From: Bathynomus jamesi
Lineage: Eukaryota > Arthropoda > Malacostraca > Isopoda > Cirolanidae
NCBI GenBank assembly: GCA_023014485.1
Contig: JAJOZX010000197.1
Span: 310,001-374,000 of the forward strand
DNA length: 64,000 nucleotides
Direction: 5' to 3'
Positions 47,374 to 60,476 of this stretch are shown here, in pieces (position 1 is the stretch's first letter; each line of letters begins with the position of its first letter). The translations under genes were made by a program, and so were the position numbers. The notes under the pieces are model-generated. The model saw only the letters and a list, made by a program, of their open reading frames with translations, did no database searches and was not told the origin of the DNA.

Positions 47374-48548
47374 ACCCAACACGATCGAAAAGATTATCTC
47401 GGGCAGGAAGAGGTAATTAGTTAACGAGCAGTAATTGTATAAATAATTTCAAAGTGGTTCATTATGTTCAAAATTAACATTTTATACGAAGAATTGTTTT
47501 TTATATACTGTCAATAAATAACAAATTCATTGATGCATTTTTATACAGGGTGTTCAAAAAGAAATTACCTGTTGATTATGGCCAAACTAGAAGTTTTCTG
47601 CAAGGCAGAAATAGAAGGTGTATTTGAAGATAGAATACCTCTCCTTCTGCATTCGTCCTCTATGCTAAATGAAAGGAAAATTGCAGTTGACACTGTTATA
47701 ATACCTTCATATAAACGGGTACATTTTTTGGAAAAAAGTTCGCCTATTACCATAAAAGATCTGAAGGAAATAAAAAAATTACTAATGAGTAAAATTTGGG
47801 CTTTGTTTTTTATATTTATTAATCTCACCATTTAAAATTTTTGTTTAAAGATAACATATTTGTAGGCAAACTTTTTTCACGAAATTATACGTACATTGCA
47901 ACTCCAAAATAATGAGGAAGGTTAAGTAAAAAAAATGATTTGATTTATCTCGTAATTACTCGTTATTTTCCAATTATTCCATAATACCATTTTTAGGATT
48001 ACTTACATTAAGTTGGTCCCATAGTAGTTAGTGTAAACGGACGTCACGGAAAATACAGATGAAACCATCCGTTGCATAAATGTCATGGGATAAGTTGCTT
48101 CCGTAAGTATGTTTGGCACGATGGAGGGCATTTCCAAGTTGCCAACTATTTCTGAATAAGGACTACAGAGGGTATTCGGAACCAAGAATATAAATGGAAT
48201 CTGGAATGACAAGTGATTTTGGATTGGATTCACTTAAATTTACTTTCCTCTCAAAGGTAATCCCCTTTTGTGGGTTTTATTTACAATTTTTATTTTTTAA
48301 TTGTATTATTTAACTTTATAATATAATTGCGTGATTTTTTTCAATTTTAGTTCGTAATGTTTGTGATTTGTCAATATTTAAAATTGTTTTAACTTCCTAT
48401 TTGGTTTTTAACTACCAAATATTTCTGATTTTTGGACTGAAGATGATATTAAAAAATGTCGAGAATATTAAATTTTACTCTTGTTGTCCTTATTCGACTA
48501 AGGTTTACACCACAAAACTCACTTGGCACCATTGTTATTATTTTATAT

Positions 48549-48574
48549 ACAGTGTATATATAATATATATATAT

Positions 48575-48622
<48 letters not shown>
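48549..48622. repeat. (TA)n microsatellite, intron 2 of B3
   Basis: TA-rich tract. The palindromic element present here in B1, B2 and B4 is missing. Confidence 0.9.
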
Positions 48623-48625
<3 letters not shown>

Positions 48626-49291
48626 TTTATAATGAAACAAAATTACTGTGTAATGATGATGATACTTCAGTAGACTGAGCAGTAGCGACCTCACCTTGTT
48701 CTCATAGATGTACGGCAGATAACACTCGGCAACAAACGAGGACTGAAGTATCAAATCAAATTTCTCCTTCAGGATTCGTTGAACGGGTTCCTCTAGCAGT
48801 GTGTCAACGCACGGTCTCGGCACCACTTCCATCGTTTTGCTCAAGTTCATAAGACTAGCTTCGAAAGCGTTGGGTATCATTTGTTCCCAATAATTTGTTG
48901 ATACTGTGATTTCCCTCACATTTGGTCTTATTTCCGAAGGTTTAAAAGGACTGATGACGGTTACCTGAATTTTGAAAAGTACCAGTATATTATGTTTGAA
49001 TTTAACATATAAATTCTTAACAATCATTTTGTTTACTTTTATGAGTTTTTTTTATTTAGCTAGGTAGGTAGGTAGATATATAGATAGATAGATAGATAGA
49101 TAAGTAGAGTTTAAACAATGTTTTCCTCGTACCTTGTGACCCTTCTGAGCAAGTGCTTGGACGATTCCATTAAAGAATATTTTATGGCTTATCGCTCCAA
49201 ATGGCATAATCAAAAGTATTTTAGACGCGAAGCAAAAATGTAAGAAAAATAAAGTACAAAATGTAATTTGGTGTAGTTTCGTCGACACCAT

Positions 49292-51518
49292 TTTTGAAAA
49301 ATGTATTAAAATTGAAAGTTTTAAAAGTTTGATACGTGAATGCTGTTGAATAATTTCAAAACGTTAAAATGTAATCCTGATGGACAATGTAAATACGTTA
49401 TATTTAAAATTAGTTTTTAACGTTGTACGATTCAGATGATCACAGACACAGATTTTAAAAGGAGTTAAAAGGGGAATTCATACAGCTATTCTATTCAAAG
49501 TACATCACCAAAAGCTTACTCATATAACACAGTTTTGTATAGTAATTAGTTACTGTTAAGAAGAATATAAATTATAATTATAATTATAAGTACCATAATA
49601 ATTACTGACTATATAATTTTATATACAGAATATCATTTAATTTAACATTAAAAACGGCAATTTATGAATCCAGATCTTGTTTATAACCAATTCAGATTAA
49701 ATTTGTTAATCCGCATGAAGCAGTGTTGATAACAGTAAATGCAATATCACCATATAGACTTTATCGAATGCGCAAAAATAAACGAGCTCACGGACAAAGA
49801 TTCCGCTATTTCATAATGGATATGACAATTACACGCCAGTATCTACTTTTTGTTAATGTTTGTACGTAAATGCGGCAGTATAAGGTATTTTTTCAACGAA
49901 AATACGCTAATTTAACATTTTAAACTATAAAGGTAAGGCAAATATAATACTTTCGATATATTCTACTATCACCTGCGTACAACAGTTACGAAAATGAACT
50001 GAGACAGAAAAATTAAAATCATTGGTAATGAATTTCGATATGAGCGAGTCATGTTAAGAAGAAACATTTGTTATCAATAAGAGATTTGTCGTTATAATTA
50101 TTATTTTAGGTCTAGTTCCGAGAGGATTCAGATGTTTGGTGCAAACTAAGTGTGGTTAGCTTGACCTTCGTGAAATGAAGACTTATCGCACGAAACATTT
50201 GAAAGGTTCAAATGTAATTTTGTACACATCTTTTGGAGGAAACTATCATATTATTACCACGCAGTGCATTTATTTCTTTTTTTTTGGTGGAATAAAAAGT
50301 ACCAGAAATCTCGCATATTTTTTACGATTTTTTTCAGTTACTCTAACCCACCCATGACCAATTGACCATCCCAATTCAAGAGAGATTTTGTCTTATGATG
50401 TTTAAAAATAATTTTATATAATAAATAAACGATAAAATAATAATAAAAATTATTTTTTGATTTCTTTAATGTTATAATTTATTAATTAGTATTTGTTTAT
50501 TGCTAATCTTACCTGATAATAAACTCCATACATATGTTATATTCTCATCAGTGTTGCAATCGGCACGATTACGTGCCTTGCATTTGGTATCTGTTGCGGA
50601 ATGCCGACCTTCGAAGTTCAATTAGCCACAGTTTGGCGTACTTTGATTGGATCAAAGCGGTTGAGTAGTGATATGATATGATAAGTAAGTGGCGACAGGG
50701 AGGAGCTCCATCTGGGTTGAAATGTGAGCTTTTTCAGATGGCAATTTGTACATTGTTTATTTTTGGTGCCATGACACGCAAAGAGAGATAAAAGGGCTTG
50801 AAAGTTTAATGGTGGCATTTGCGGCGATGATAAAAGGGCGTATATGAAATGACACGCGTTTGATTTTGTAGAAGTACGTTGGAGAATGTTATTTTTATCA
50901 AATAATATTTGACAAGTTACTCTTTCAAGGTTGCTGAGGGAATAAAAAACAATACTTTTTTCAGAAAAAGTAATTTCTTTGTATTATCTGTTTTTTTTTT
51001 GTTTATTTCTGCTGTCAATTCATTAAAAGGTACCGGCACGCCATACCGGTGTATTCCGGCCAAAAAAAGCACTCTTAATATATATATATATATATATATA
51101 GAAAGAGAAAGAGGAAAAGAGAGCCAAAATACAAATATTATTCTTAATATTTTTTTTTTAATTTGAAACGATTGTGTAGTGTGTAAGTGTATGTGTAGTG
51201 TATGTGTAGTGAGGATTAAAGGAAGAAGTATGTGTTTGAGAGCACGTTGGACTGCTCATATGTTAGGTGAGACACGGAAAAAGATTAGCTTAGGGGACAG
51301 TGCCAGAAGAAACTAGAGTTCCAGTACTCCCTGTCTCCTGCCTAACGTCCCCCTTGGAGTACTCCCTTGGCGATTGGTGTTTTTAGTTTTCATTATTGCT
51401 AGGTATATTATGGAAGTTGTTTTTTTCTTCTGTCAATAAACTTTTCGATTTATATATACCTTTCCCCTCAACTTTTCAAATGTTCTGTGCGATGATTCCT
51501 CATTTCACGGAGATCCGG
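49292..51518. other. Upstream region of UGT-B3; no gene
   Basis: Inverse of the 7141-9667 type region. Lacks the 193-bp hAT-like MITE (empty site near 50680). Contains a TA/GA tract at 51079-51118 and AATAAACTTTTCGATTTATA at 51435-51454. Confidence 0.5.
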
Positions 51519-51519
51519 C

Positions 51520-52138
51520 TTGTTGCCCCTCCTCTTGAGTTGGCCAGGTGAAGTAAAGAGTTGGTTTCTTATACTCTCCATTCATATAGCCAAGTACTCG
51601 TGGTTCATCTGGAATTGTTGTGAGCCAGGCGTCTAGTCTTCTTTTGAAGATATCTACCGCTATACCGCTCCTGTTTCTAAGTTTCTTGGGCAGTTGGTTA
51701 AACAATCTTGGTTCTCTCACAACAGAACTACTTTCCTTCAGGGTTGAGGATGTTCCATGTCTAGTCTTTAATTTGTGAACACGACGCATTCTTCCTTTCC
51801 TACTTCTCACTGTTGTTTGAGTGGTTATAGGGTTGAAAGTAAGATTAGGGACCAGTTCCTCCATTATTTTCCAAGTGTAAATAATGGTGTACCTCTCTTC
51901 TTCTTCTTTCCAGTGAATATAAGTTTAATTCACGTAACCTTTCCCAGTAATTTAGTTCTTTTTCTCCATTAACCTTGGCTGTGAAGCTTCCCTGAATCCC
52001 TTGTAGCTGACTAATGTCTTCTTTTTCATATGGGGATGTTAAGACCGAGCAGTACTCCATCTTGGTTATGATCAGTGTTATCAACAGAGGAATTATTACA
52101 GTCCTATCATTACAGTTCTTGAATCTTTTGCTTTAGAG
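51520..52138 (-). pseudogene. 3' fragment of non-LTR retrotransposon ORF, unit 3/4
   Basis: Minus-strand equivalent of 19184-19757: TKMEYCSVLTSPYEKEDISQ, YWERLRELNLYSLERRRREV, then ELVPNLTFNPITTQTTVRSR in a second frame after a small indel. No reverse transcriptase. Confidence 0.7.
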
Positions 52139-52470
52139 CAGGGATGGGGAACCTGCCCCCTGCGGCCAACTTTTTAATTGCCCGCGAACAGTTTAATTAT
52201 TTAAAGTCATATAGTATTTATATCTTAAATATGTCGCAAACTATTTTTAAAGCTGCAGTTTGCCCGCTACAGAGTGTTTTAGTTGAAATTTGGCAGTAGG
52301 ATGGGCGCAAAATGGACGAGTGCAAAATGTTGGAATGCAATATTGATCAATGTTGAAAGATGTTGCAAATGGGTTATTCAACAAAGGGGGTTTATGCAAT
52401 GAAGTGGGATGGGGTTATGCAACATCAATTTTGCAATGTTTATGCAACATCAATGCTGCAAATTTTTTTA
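52139..52470 (+). mobile_element. hAT-like terminal fragment
   Basis: Plus-strand CAGGGATGGGGAACCTGCCC at 52139, the same fragment as 6240-6573 inverted. Confidence 0.5.
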
Positions 52471-52561
52471 TGCATTTTAGAAATTCTATGTTTCTAGGGA
52501 ATTTTTTTTCCGAAACTCTACATATATATATATATATACATTTTCCAAGTGTTTTTGTCTA

Positions 52562-53054
52562 GTTTAATATGTCTATTATCATACTAGCTACTTTCCCTCC
52601 TGTGAAGGCCGCTAAATACCGTTTTTTACATTTTATTCCACTGCTGTGAATCGTTCCTTGCTTAAAAGTGCAAAATTTGGCGTTTGAAAATGTGAAAATT
52701 CTCTCCTGAAAAGAATAAAGCCATATCACACGGCTACTGAATGCCCCTTTTCTTTTCACCGCTGAACCGTTCCTTGCTTAGAACCGCAAAATCCGGCGTT
52801 TGAAAATGTAAACAACTCTTAGTCGCTATTCAGTGACGAAATTTTGAAATTTTTCAAACGCCGATTTTTTGCCAATTCACAAATATTCAAGCGGTGGTGT
52901 GATATAGGTTTAATATTACTTAGGTTTACACTTCAAAACCTTTATATTACCTGTTACCCGTTATAAATATTCTTTCATATGTGTTACTAAAAAATTAAAA
53001 TGAATGAAAATTATAATATTAGAGGACACTAAATTTTTCCCCTCTCTTTTGCAG
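52562..53054. other. Remnant of UGT-A intron 9, no MULE
   Basis: Inverse of 5579-6060, including the repeated TTTCAAACGCCGATTTT-type motifs and the MULE-free site (GTCTATTATCATACTAGC) near 52570. Confidence 0.55.
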
Positions 53055-53190
53055 GCACCAAATCTACAACGAAGATGTTTGGCTATTTATTACGACAGTT
53101 TCTACTGCAATTATAATAATTGTACTCTTATTAATTAAATCATGTCATAAATTATGCATGAGGAAGTGTTTTAAAAGAAAAACAGAATAA
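53055..53190 (+). pseudogene. Orphan UGT-A last exon, unit 4
   Basis: 136 nt after a TCTTTTGCAG acceptor. It encodes HQIYNEDVWLFITTVSTAII, the helix, then KCFKRKTE and stop TAA at 53188-53190. No preceding UGT-A exons. Confidence 0.8.
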
Positions 53191-53994
53191 TTTTATTTTC
53201 CAAAAATATACATTTGTAAAAAAACCGTTTGTCTTTTATTTATCCGACAACAACAACAAAAAAACGTTCGCGCCAAAATTTAACTTACGCGCCAAATTGC
53301 GTTCGGTTTTTATCATTTCATTCGTGCCAAAACGTACAATTCATTTGCTTTAATTCTTTTAGGCACTATTATAGTATAAATCTACCTGTGAGTTCAGCTA
53401 ACCTACAAACTAACCTCACCTAACCTAATCTAATGTAAAAGGATAAAGGAAACGATCTAAATGAGCCCGTTTTGACGAATAAGTTAAATTTTGGGTGAAA
53501 TGCATAGCCTGATTTCACCTATTTTACAATTCACTGTAATTTCACTGTTAAAAATTGGGTTCTTACTAAAATTCTCTTTTTATCTTAATTCAAGAAAAAT
53601 ACGTAATTAAGTTGAATTCTAAGTGATTTTCACTAAACTTTCAACCCATTATTGGTTTTGGTATTCTGTTAAAATATATAACAGTAAAAAATGGGTTATA
53701 GGAAAGAAAATTTAATGTCATTTTTAAATTCAGTGCCATTTTTAACTTCAGTTACATTATAATTTCAGTGCCATTTTGAAGTTGAATGCCATTTTTTTTT
53801 AGTATAGTGTACAGGGGATGAATAAGTAAATTAATTTTTGACATTCACCGAGGTCACGGGCATTAAAATTTCGTCCACGTTCGATACTAGTAAAAACCTA
53901 TTGATTTCATATTTTATCGGACTTAACTAGAAATTTATATTTGATATTCTCCTGTTACACTTTAATTTTTAGGGTATTGCTTAAAAGGCTCGAG
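53191..53994. other. 3' flank of orphan UGT-A exon, no gene
   Basis: Inverse of 4645-5442, with the AAAATGGCACTGAA tandem repeat inverted at 53725-53808. Confidence 0.55.
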
Positions 53995-54064
53995 TTTAGC
54001 TATTGAAAATTGTATTTCGAGAGTCAGAAGAAATTATTGTTATTATTATATTATTATTATTATT

Positions 54065-54095
<31 letters not shown>

Positions 54096-54514
54096 TCATT
54101 ATTATTATTATTATTATTACTTTGTTTTTGTCTCTTTTCCAAATATATAAAGGTAATTCTTTCAAATGTCGAAATCTGTTTCAAAACGAAACTCGAATAA
54201 AACAGGAAAATAGCTTTTATTATATGAAGCCCTCCGAGGAAGAAAAGTAGCTAAGCGACAAAAGTTCCCCCCCCCCGCTAGAAAACATAGTTAAAGTTGT
54301 ACCAATTTGTAAGTGACATAGCTTTTGAATTTTTTTAGGTTCAAAAGTTCAAAAGTTATGACACTTTCAAATTTTGTATAACTTTAACTCCGTTTTCTGG
54401 AGTTTATCTCTTTTGTCGCTTAGCCACTTCTTCCTCGGATGGCCTCATATAATAATAAATAATAATAATAATAATTTCTTCTAACTCTCGTAATACAGTT
54501 TTCAATAGCTAAAA
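53995..54514. repeat. Foldback repeat between convergent UGT-A exon and UGT-B4
   Basis: Counterpart of 16813-17278, about 520 bp. The trinucleotide TTA tract on the left is expanded and interrupted (54032-54120). Confidence 0.75.
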
Positions 54515-55327
54515 TCAAGCCTGATATTTCCTATGTACACTTCAAATAGTATCAAAGAAATACAAATAATTAATTCAATAAACTATATATATGCAAATGA
54601 TTAAGACCAATTATCATAAAAAATAAAAATAATAAAGAAAAATTTGGTGAAGCAACTATAATAACAAAAATTATTGGTTCTTTTTTTAAATATGAAAAAT
54701 TATTGTTAAAAATTTGGAAATTAGGAGCTATTAAGAGAAAATAATATAGTTTACCTTAATAATAAATCCATGAAAACTATATAAGAAGAAAGACACATTA
54801 TTAAACTCTATAATATCCACTCCCTATTTCTCAGACTAGATTGGGACAGTCCTAGGTGGGTGGGTTAGGGAAAATGAAACAAATTTTGAGTTATTAATTA
54901 ATGTTTTTTCGCTTTGATATCTTTTCTTTTTCTATAACAACAATAAAAACAACAATAACGAAACAATATTACTAACAAGTATGTAATAATACACAATAGT
55001 ATGGTTGTTATTAACAAGAGAAGAATCCACACGTCCGTATTGTAAATTTGATACCTGCAAAGAAATAGAGTAAATATGTCAATAATAATACCAGTACTAA
55101 AAATGAGTAAAGTGGACGAGAGAGTGGCACAGTGCTGAGGCCAGACGAACTCGACCCATTGCGCTAATTCCTACACATTAATTTTAATCAGCACCATTGC
55201 GAGTGTAGCCCCTGACCCCAGTGATTTTACTTCGTTTGTCTTAAATGGTATTACCCATTCAATAGGTGTATTGCTAATTATACAAAGTTATTTTTATTAG
55301 CATAATTTATATGTCTTATTTATAATG

Positions 55328-55531
55328 GAGTGTCTCGTGGTTGGATCGGTTGAGTCGTGGGTTTGAATCCGAATGCTACATTGAGGTGGGCGGTTGTGTT
55401 TTCTGTAGCCTATCTTACGTGACGACGAAGCGGCGGGCGTGCTATCCCGTTTTAATTGACTCTGGTTAAGGCAGTGAGACTCGGGGTCCGTACCCTCAAC
55501 TTCCTTGTGGGTTATGAGACCTGGCTGTTAC
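55328..55531 (+). mobile_element. tRNA-derived SINE-b with internal deletion, B4 intron 9
   Basis: As 43219-43449, but about 32 bp between the A and B boxes are deleted (GGATCGGTTGAGTCGTGGG). Confidence 0.65.
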
Positions 55532-55637
55532 CTTTAACTTTGTTTATAAATGGCATTAATCTAAATTTGTTTCAATGAAAAATGAAAAACTAAAAGCGAA
55601 AAACCTTTTGGTGTTATTTTAGAAAGGGAAATATTAT

Positions 55638-55840
55638 GGATCACCTGAAGATCAGGGCCCCCAGACTTCTTTAGTTAACCTTATAAGGCTAACTAACGAA
55701 AATATCACGACCTATCCTAACCAACTGTTAGGTCAACTGTTCGGCCTTGACGATTGGTTAGGTTAGGTCGTGATATTTTCGTTAGTTAGCCTTATAAAGC
55801 TAACTAAAGAAGGCTGGGGGCCCTGATCTTCAGGTGATTC
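55638..55840. mobile_element. Foldback FB-2, B4 intron 9
   Basis: 203 bp, same ends as in B3. Confidence 0.8.
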
Positions 55841-55920
55841 AAAATTATTTTTAATGTTGATAAATGTTCGAAAGAAAAATATTTTAAGTTTTAAACAGAA
55901 TTTATGGGTAATAGCCAATG

Positions 55921-56062
55921 GGTAGCTTGGATAGCCTAGTGGTTAAGACGCTGGTCTGCTGGTGCGGCGTGGTTCGGATTCCACAGTTTAAGGTCTAAGG
56001 TGGAGTGAAAAGCTCAACCTTTGAGAATGAACAATTCGGGCGGAAGCAAACCAAAGGCTAAA
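55921..56062 (+). mobile_element. tRNA-derived SINE-a, B4 intron 9
   Basis: A box TAGCCTAGTGG and B box GGTTCGGATTCC as in B3. Confidence 0.65.
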
Positions 56063-57403
56063 TAATTATGAATTTTAAAGAGAAAATTAAATGAATTGTG
56101 AGTTATAAATCTTCTTACCATGGCATGTACAAGAAAGGGGTTTGTAGGTGTGTGGCCCCATTATGCCTGAGAACATATTCGACCCAGTACACGACGTTTT
56201 CAGAAGGACTTTGGGGCAAATCCTTCATTATCGTTGACCTTTTAGCGACCGTCTGACGAAAACTAAAAGGCAATTGAAATTAATGGTAATATAAACATAA
56301 AAGATTATGAAAGAGACATAGCGATGACTTATGGTCTCGATGGCATCAGAAGAACAAACCTCGAGTCTTCCATTGTTTCGAGAATGAGACTTCGGAAAGT
56401 TTCCTCCGTCAAGTGTTTCCATTCCAACTTTTTTCCCCATCCTTCAGCAGCCACTCGCGCGACATTGTTGTGTTGGTCGAATACTGGCATGCCGATAATA
56501 GGAACTCCGAAGTAGGTTGCCTCCTGAGTACTCAAAAGTCCTCAGTGAGTTATAAATAACCGAATTTTGGGGTGAGCTACAAATTGGATTAATTAGACAA
56601 AAACTAAAAGGAACGTCTAAATTAAGTTTGTTAAATACATTACCCACATTTTATTGTTCTTTGTTATAAACATAACATAAAATTTATCAGTATAATTGTT
56701 ACCATTACCTAAAATCGCTTGTTGGGGCAGCCATTGGCTGAGTTTGACATTCGGTGGCAAATCGTTAATTTGTTGGAGATCCGATTTCCAGAGAATTCTC
56801 TGCTTCAGAGACTGAAAGACGTTCACAAGGATCTGACGATGCCTGATGAAATGTCAATTATTTTAAATTTGTTTAAATCTCTCGAGTAATACAGTTTGTT
56901 TTGCGCACATCGATTACTCCATCTATATTGAAAGACTGGTGCGTGGCCCGAGGGGGAGTCATATACTTACTCTGTTTTCATGTGAGATATCTTTGTGTGG
57001 GAACCCAAAGAGAACAGGATGAATCCTTCGTCACCCGACGCATCCAACCACTGTTGAAGTTCCTTTTAAGATACAGCACAGATATTATTATATCGATTTG
57101 ATATCCATGTCTTAATTGCAGGTTATATTGTTTACATAATATTTATTTACATGACAATAAGCGAGGATCGTATGATGATTTCAACTGTTGAACTAAAGTA
57201 AAACAGAGTAGAGCGTATTTGTTGAAAAAACGTACTAAAGATAAAAAATTTTATGCTTTGTTTATCAAAATAAACTGAAACTCTATTTGTTAAAAGTATC
57301 TTTCTACTGAGATGAAATGTAAAGCGAATTTAGATGAAAATATTAAAATTTTGAAGACACCAAAAACTAGAATAGAAGATTTCTCGAAAAATCTCAAAAA
57401 TAA

Positions 57404-57667
57404 TTGAGGCTTCGCGATAACGAGAGGCCTAACTCGTCACACTGGCGATTTTGGGATTGTTCCACGAATCAATAGTTCAACCCTCCCCCATCCACAGACA
57501 ACTGGGTATAGCGAAATACCCCCATCGTACGCTCAAAATGTAGTTATTTTCAATGCGTGTATTTGCGTTATGTGCCCGTCGTACATAATAATCACAGAAA
57601 TTAAACGCGTCTACTGTATCTCAAAACTGGCTTAGCAAGTTCGCCCCTCGTACTCGAGACGCCTCAA
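57404..57667. mobile_element. 264-bp TIR element (TTGAGGC type), B4
   Basis: Equivalent of 13591-13853, intron 5. Confidence 0.7.
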
Positions 57668-57897
57668 TTTTATTCGCGTCATTTTTTTTTAAAGTTTTGC
57701 TTTCGTACTTATTAGTTTTAATCGAAGATATTTGATGAACTATAAAAGCATCGTTAACCTACTTTTGGCAGCTGTACGTTTGGATTGATATGAATCCCGC
57801 CAGCAAATATTACAGTCGGTGAATAGAGTCTCTGTGGGATTTCCAAAGCTCGTACGCTGATCAGACGAGAAATATTTATTATAATTTATACTTCCAC

Positions 57898-59070
57898 AGG
57901 GTGTCCATAAAGTTACGCATCATAGGAAGATACATTAATTTTTTTATTTGTTTTATTTATTTGTTTGAAATGATTCCCACCAATCTCAAAACATGTTTGT
58001 AAACGAAAAAGTAGGTTTCTTTGAATATTTCTCAACATATTTTTTAGTGATGCACCGATGCAAATTTTTGCCGATGCCGATGCCAATGCCGATTACTTAA
58101 AATTTTGCCGATGCCGATGCCGATTATCTAATAAATGAAATTTAGGGAAAAAATTTGTTCTATATTAATAATAGCATAAGTATATTTTCTTTCACTTTTT
58201 GCCTTACTGAGTAACTTATGGATTTAAATTTTATTTTTAATTTACTTTTCTGACGACAATGTTTATTTTTTTTTAAATACAGCTATAGTTTTAAAGAGGC
58301 CCTATAATGTATTTTCCTAGTGTCACCTAGCTACTAGTAAAAAAAAAAAACAGAGTAATCATTGGAGTGGACAGTGGACACCCACATGGTGAACTTTATT
58401 TTCTGATTTTCATATATTGCTCCTGAATGCATAGAAAGAAAAAAAAATTATCAAAGTCCAAGAGTAAACAAGTGTTTATTAATGTAGGCTAACCTAAGCT
58501 GCTACAAATGTTTGAAAAACTGGGCTAGCCTAAGTCTAGGCCTTGCTATATGACTACTAGCTTGTACCCATTTCATAACGAGTTCTACTCGTATTTTCTT
58601 GTCAAGAAATTTAAGTTTACCATAAATAATAATACGGGTAATGGGTATCTAAGTGGAAAAATCCTATGTCAAATTTAAGATCATTTTTACTCACTATACT
58701 CACTACTCACTTTTACTAAGTGTGGTTGTCCCATTTTCTCTTTACCGTTTTCGTAGTTTTTCAGGGTGACTATAATTAAAATGCTCATTTCGTGATTTAA
58801 ATTTGAATTTAAAATGCAATAAGTCAGTAACGTAAGACATTATAACTTAAAATAATCGTTGAAAATCTATTTATAAAATTTAGAATATTTAATATTAATC
58901 GGCAAATAATCGGCAAAGATTTGCCGATGCAGATAAGCAAAATATCTGCCGATTGTGCCGATGATGCCGATACAGATTAATCGGTGCATCAATAATATTT
59001 TCCTGATGGAGACATAAATAAATGGACATTGCTTATGTTTCCTATGATGCGTGACTTTATGGACACCCTG
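57898..59070. mobile_element. Tc1/mariner-type MITE with nested MITE, B4
   Basis: CAGGGTGTCC ends. Same nest as 12166-13360, intron 4. Confidence 0.8.
58045..58994. mobile_element. Nested hAT-like MITE, B4
   Basis: Equivalent of 12241-13204. One internal tandem segment (CTTGTCAAGAAATTT) is present once here but twice in the other copies. Confidence 0.75.
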
Positions 59071-59197
59071 TACAAAATATTCACGTTATTAATTCAGTAA
59101 TTGTTAAAAAGTGAATATGTAACATATGCAGCTTAGAACCTTGATATTTTTTTTTTGCTCCAAACAGTTTAAATTTGAGTTATATTACAAAAAAAAA

Positions 59198-59203
<6 letters not shown>

Positions 59204-59240
<37 letters not shown>
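59204..59240. repeat. (CA)n microsatellite, intron 4 of B4
   Basis: CA dinucleotide run. Confidence 0.9.
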
Positions 59241-59242
<2 letters not shown>

Positions 59243-60413
59243 CCGAAAAGATTATCTCGGGCAGGCAGAGGTAATTAGTTAACGAGCAGTAATTGTATAA
59301 ATAATTTCAAAGTGATTCATTATGTTCAAAATTAACATTTTATATGAAGAATTGCTTTGTATATACTGTCAATAAATAACAAATTCATTGATGCATTTTT
59401 ATACAGGGTGTTCAAAAAGAAATTACCTGTTGATTATGGCCAAACTAGAAGTTTTCTGCAAGGCAGAAATAGAAGGTGTATTTGAAGATAGAATACCTCT
59501 CCTTCTGCATTCGTCCTCTATGCTAAATGAAAGGAAAATTGCAGTTGACACTTTTATAATACCTTCGTATAAACGGGTACATTTTTTGGAAAAAAGTTCG
59601 CCTATTAGCATAAAAGATCTGAAGGAAATAAAAACGTTACTAATGAGTAAAATTTGGGTTTTGTTTTTCATATTTATTGATCTCACCATTTATAATTTTT
59701 GTTTAAAGATAACATATTTGTATGCAAACTTTTTTCCCGAAATTATACGTACATTGCAACTCCAAAATAATGAAGAAGGTTAAGTAAAAAAAAATGATTT
59801 GATTTATCTCGTAATTACTCGTTATTTTCCAATTATTCCATAATACCATTTTTAGGATTACTTACATTAAGTTGGTCCCATAGTAGGTACTGTAAACGGT
59901 CGTCACGGAAAATAAAGATGAAACCATCCGTTGCATAAATGTCATGGGATAAGTTGCTTCCGTAAGTATGTTTGGCACGATGGAGGGCATTTCCAAGTTG
60001 CCAACTATTTCTGAATAAGGACTATAGAGGGTATTCGGAACCAAGAATATAAATGGAATCTGGAATGACAAGTGATTTTGGATTGGATTCACTTAAATTT
60101 ACTTTCCTCTCAAAGGTAATCCCCTTTTATGGGTTTTATTTACAATTTTTATTTTTTTAATTGTATTATTTAACTTTATAATATAATTGCGTGACTTTTT
60201 TCAATTTTAGTTCGTAATGTTTGTGATTTGTCAATATTTAAAATTGTTTTAACTTCCTATTTGGTTTTTAACTACCAAATATTTCTGATTTTTGGACTGA
60301 AGATGATATTAAAAAATGTCGAAAATTTTTACTCTTGTTGGTCCTTATTCGACTAAGGTTTACAACACAAAACTCACTTGGCACCATTGTTATTATTATT
60401 TTATATACAGTGT

Positions 60414-60475
<62 letters not shown>
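60414..60475. repeat. (CA)n-(TA)n microsatellite, intron 2 of B4
   Basis: CA run followed by a TA run that abuts the TIR of the next element. Confidence 0.9.

Positions 60476-60476
<1 letters not shown>

Larger units (their letters stand above)
42764..49291 (-). pseudogene. UDP-glycosyltransferase UGT-B3, disrupted only by a MITE in exon 9
   Basis: Exons, high to low: 49133-49291, 48695-48964, 48007-48200, 47569-47664, 45889-45982, 45102-45193, 44839-44972, 44486-44705, 44023-44388, 42764-42944. Exons 1-8 and 10 have full open frames in correct phase. The signal peptide, GAISHKIFFNG (catalytic-type His), [19 protein letters not shown] and [18 protein letters not shown] are all intact. Exon 2 is one codon shorter than in B1, B2 and B4 (KTMEVVPRP). 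Exon 9 is 366 nt instead of 144 because a 214-bp MITE plus 8-bp target duplication sits inside it. The 222-nt addition is a multiple of three but brings a stop about 32 codons in, before the membrane helix. The tail in exon 10 is frame-changed and 8 residues longer. The exon 8 acceptor has a poorer tract (CACTTCGAAG). A soluble truncated product or exon skipping is conceivable; most likely a pseudogene. Confidence 0.85.
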
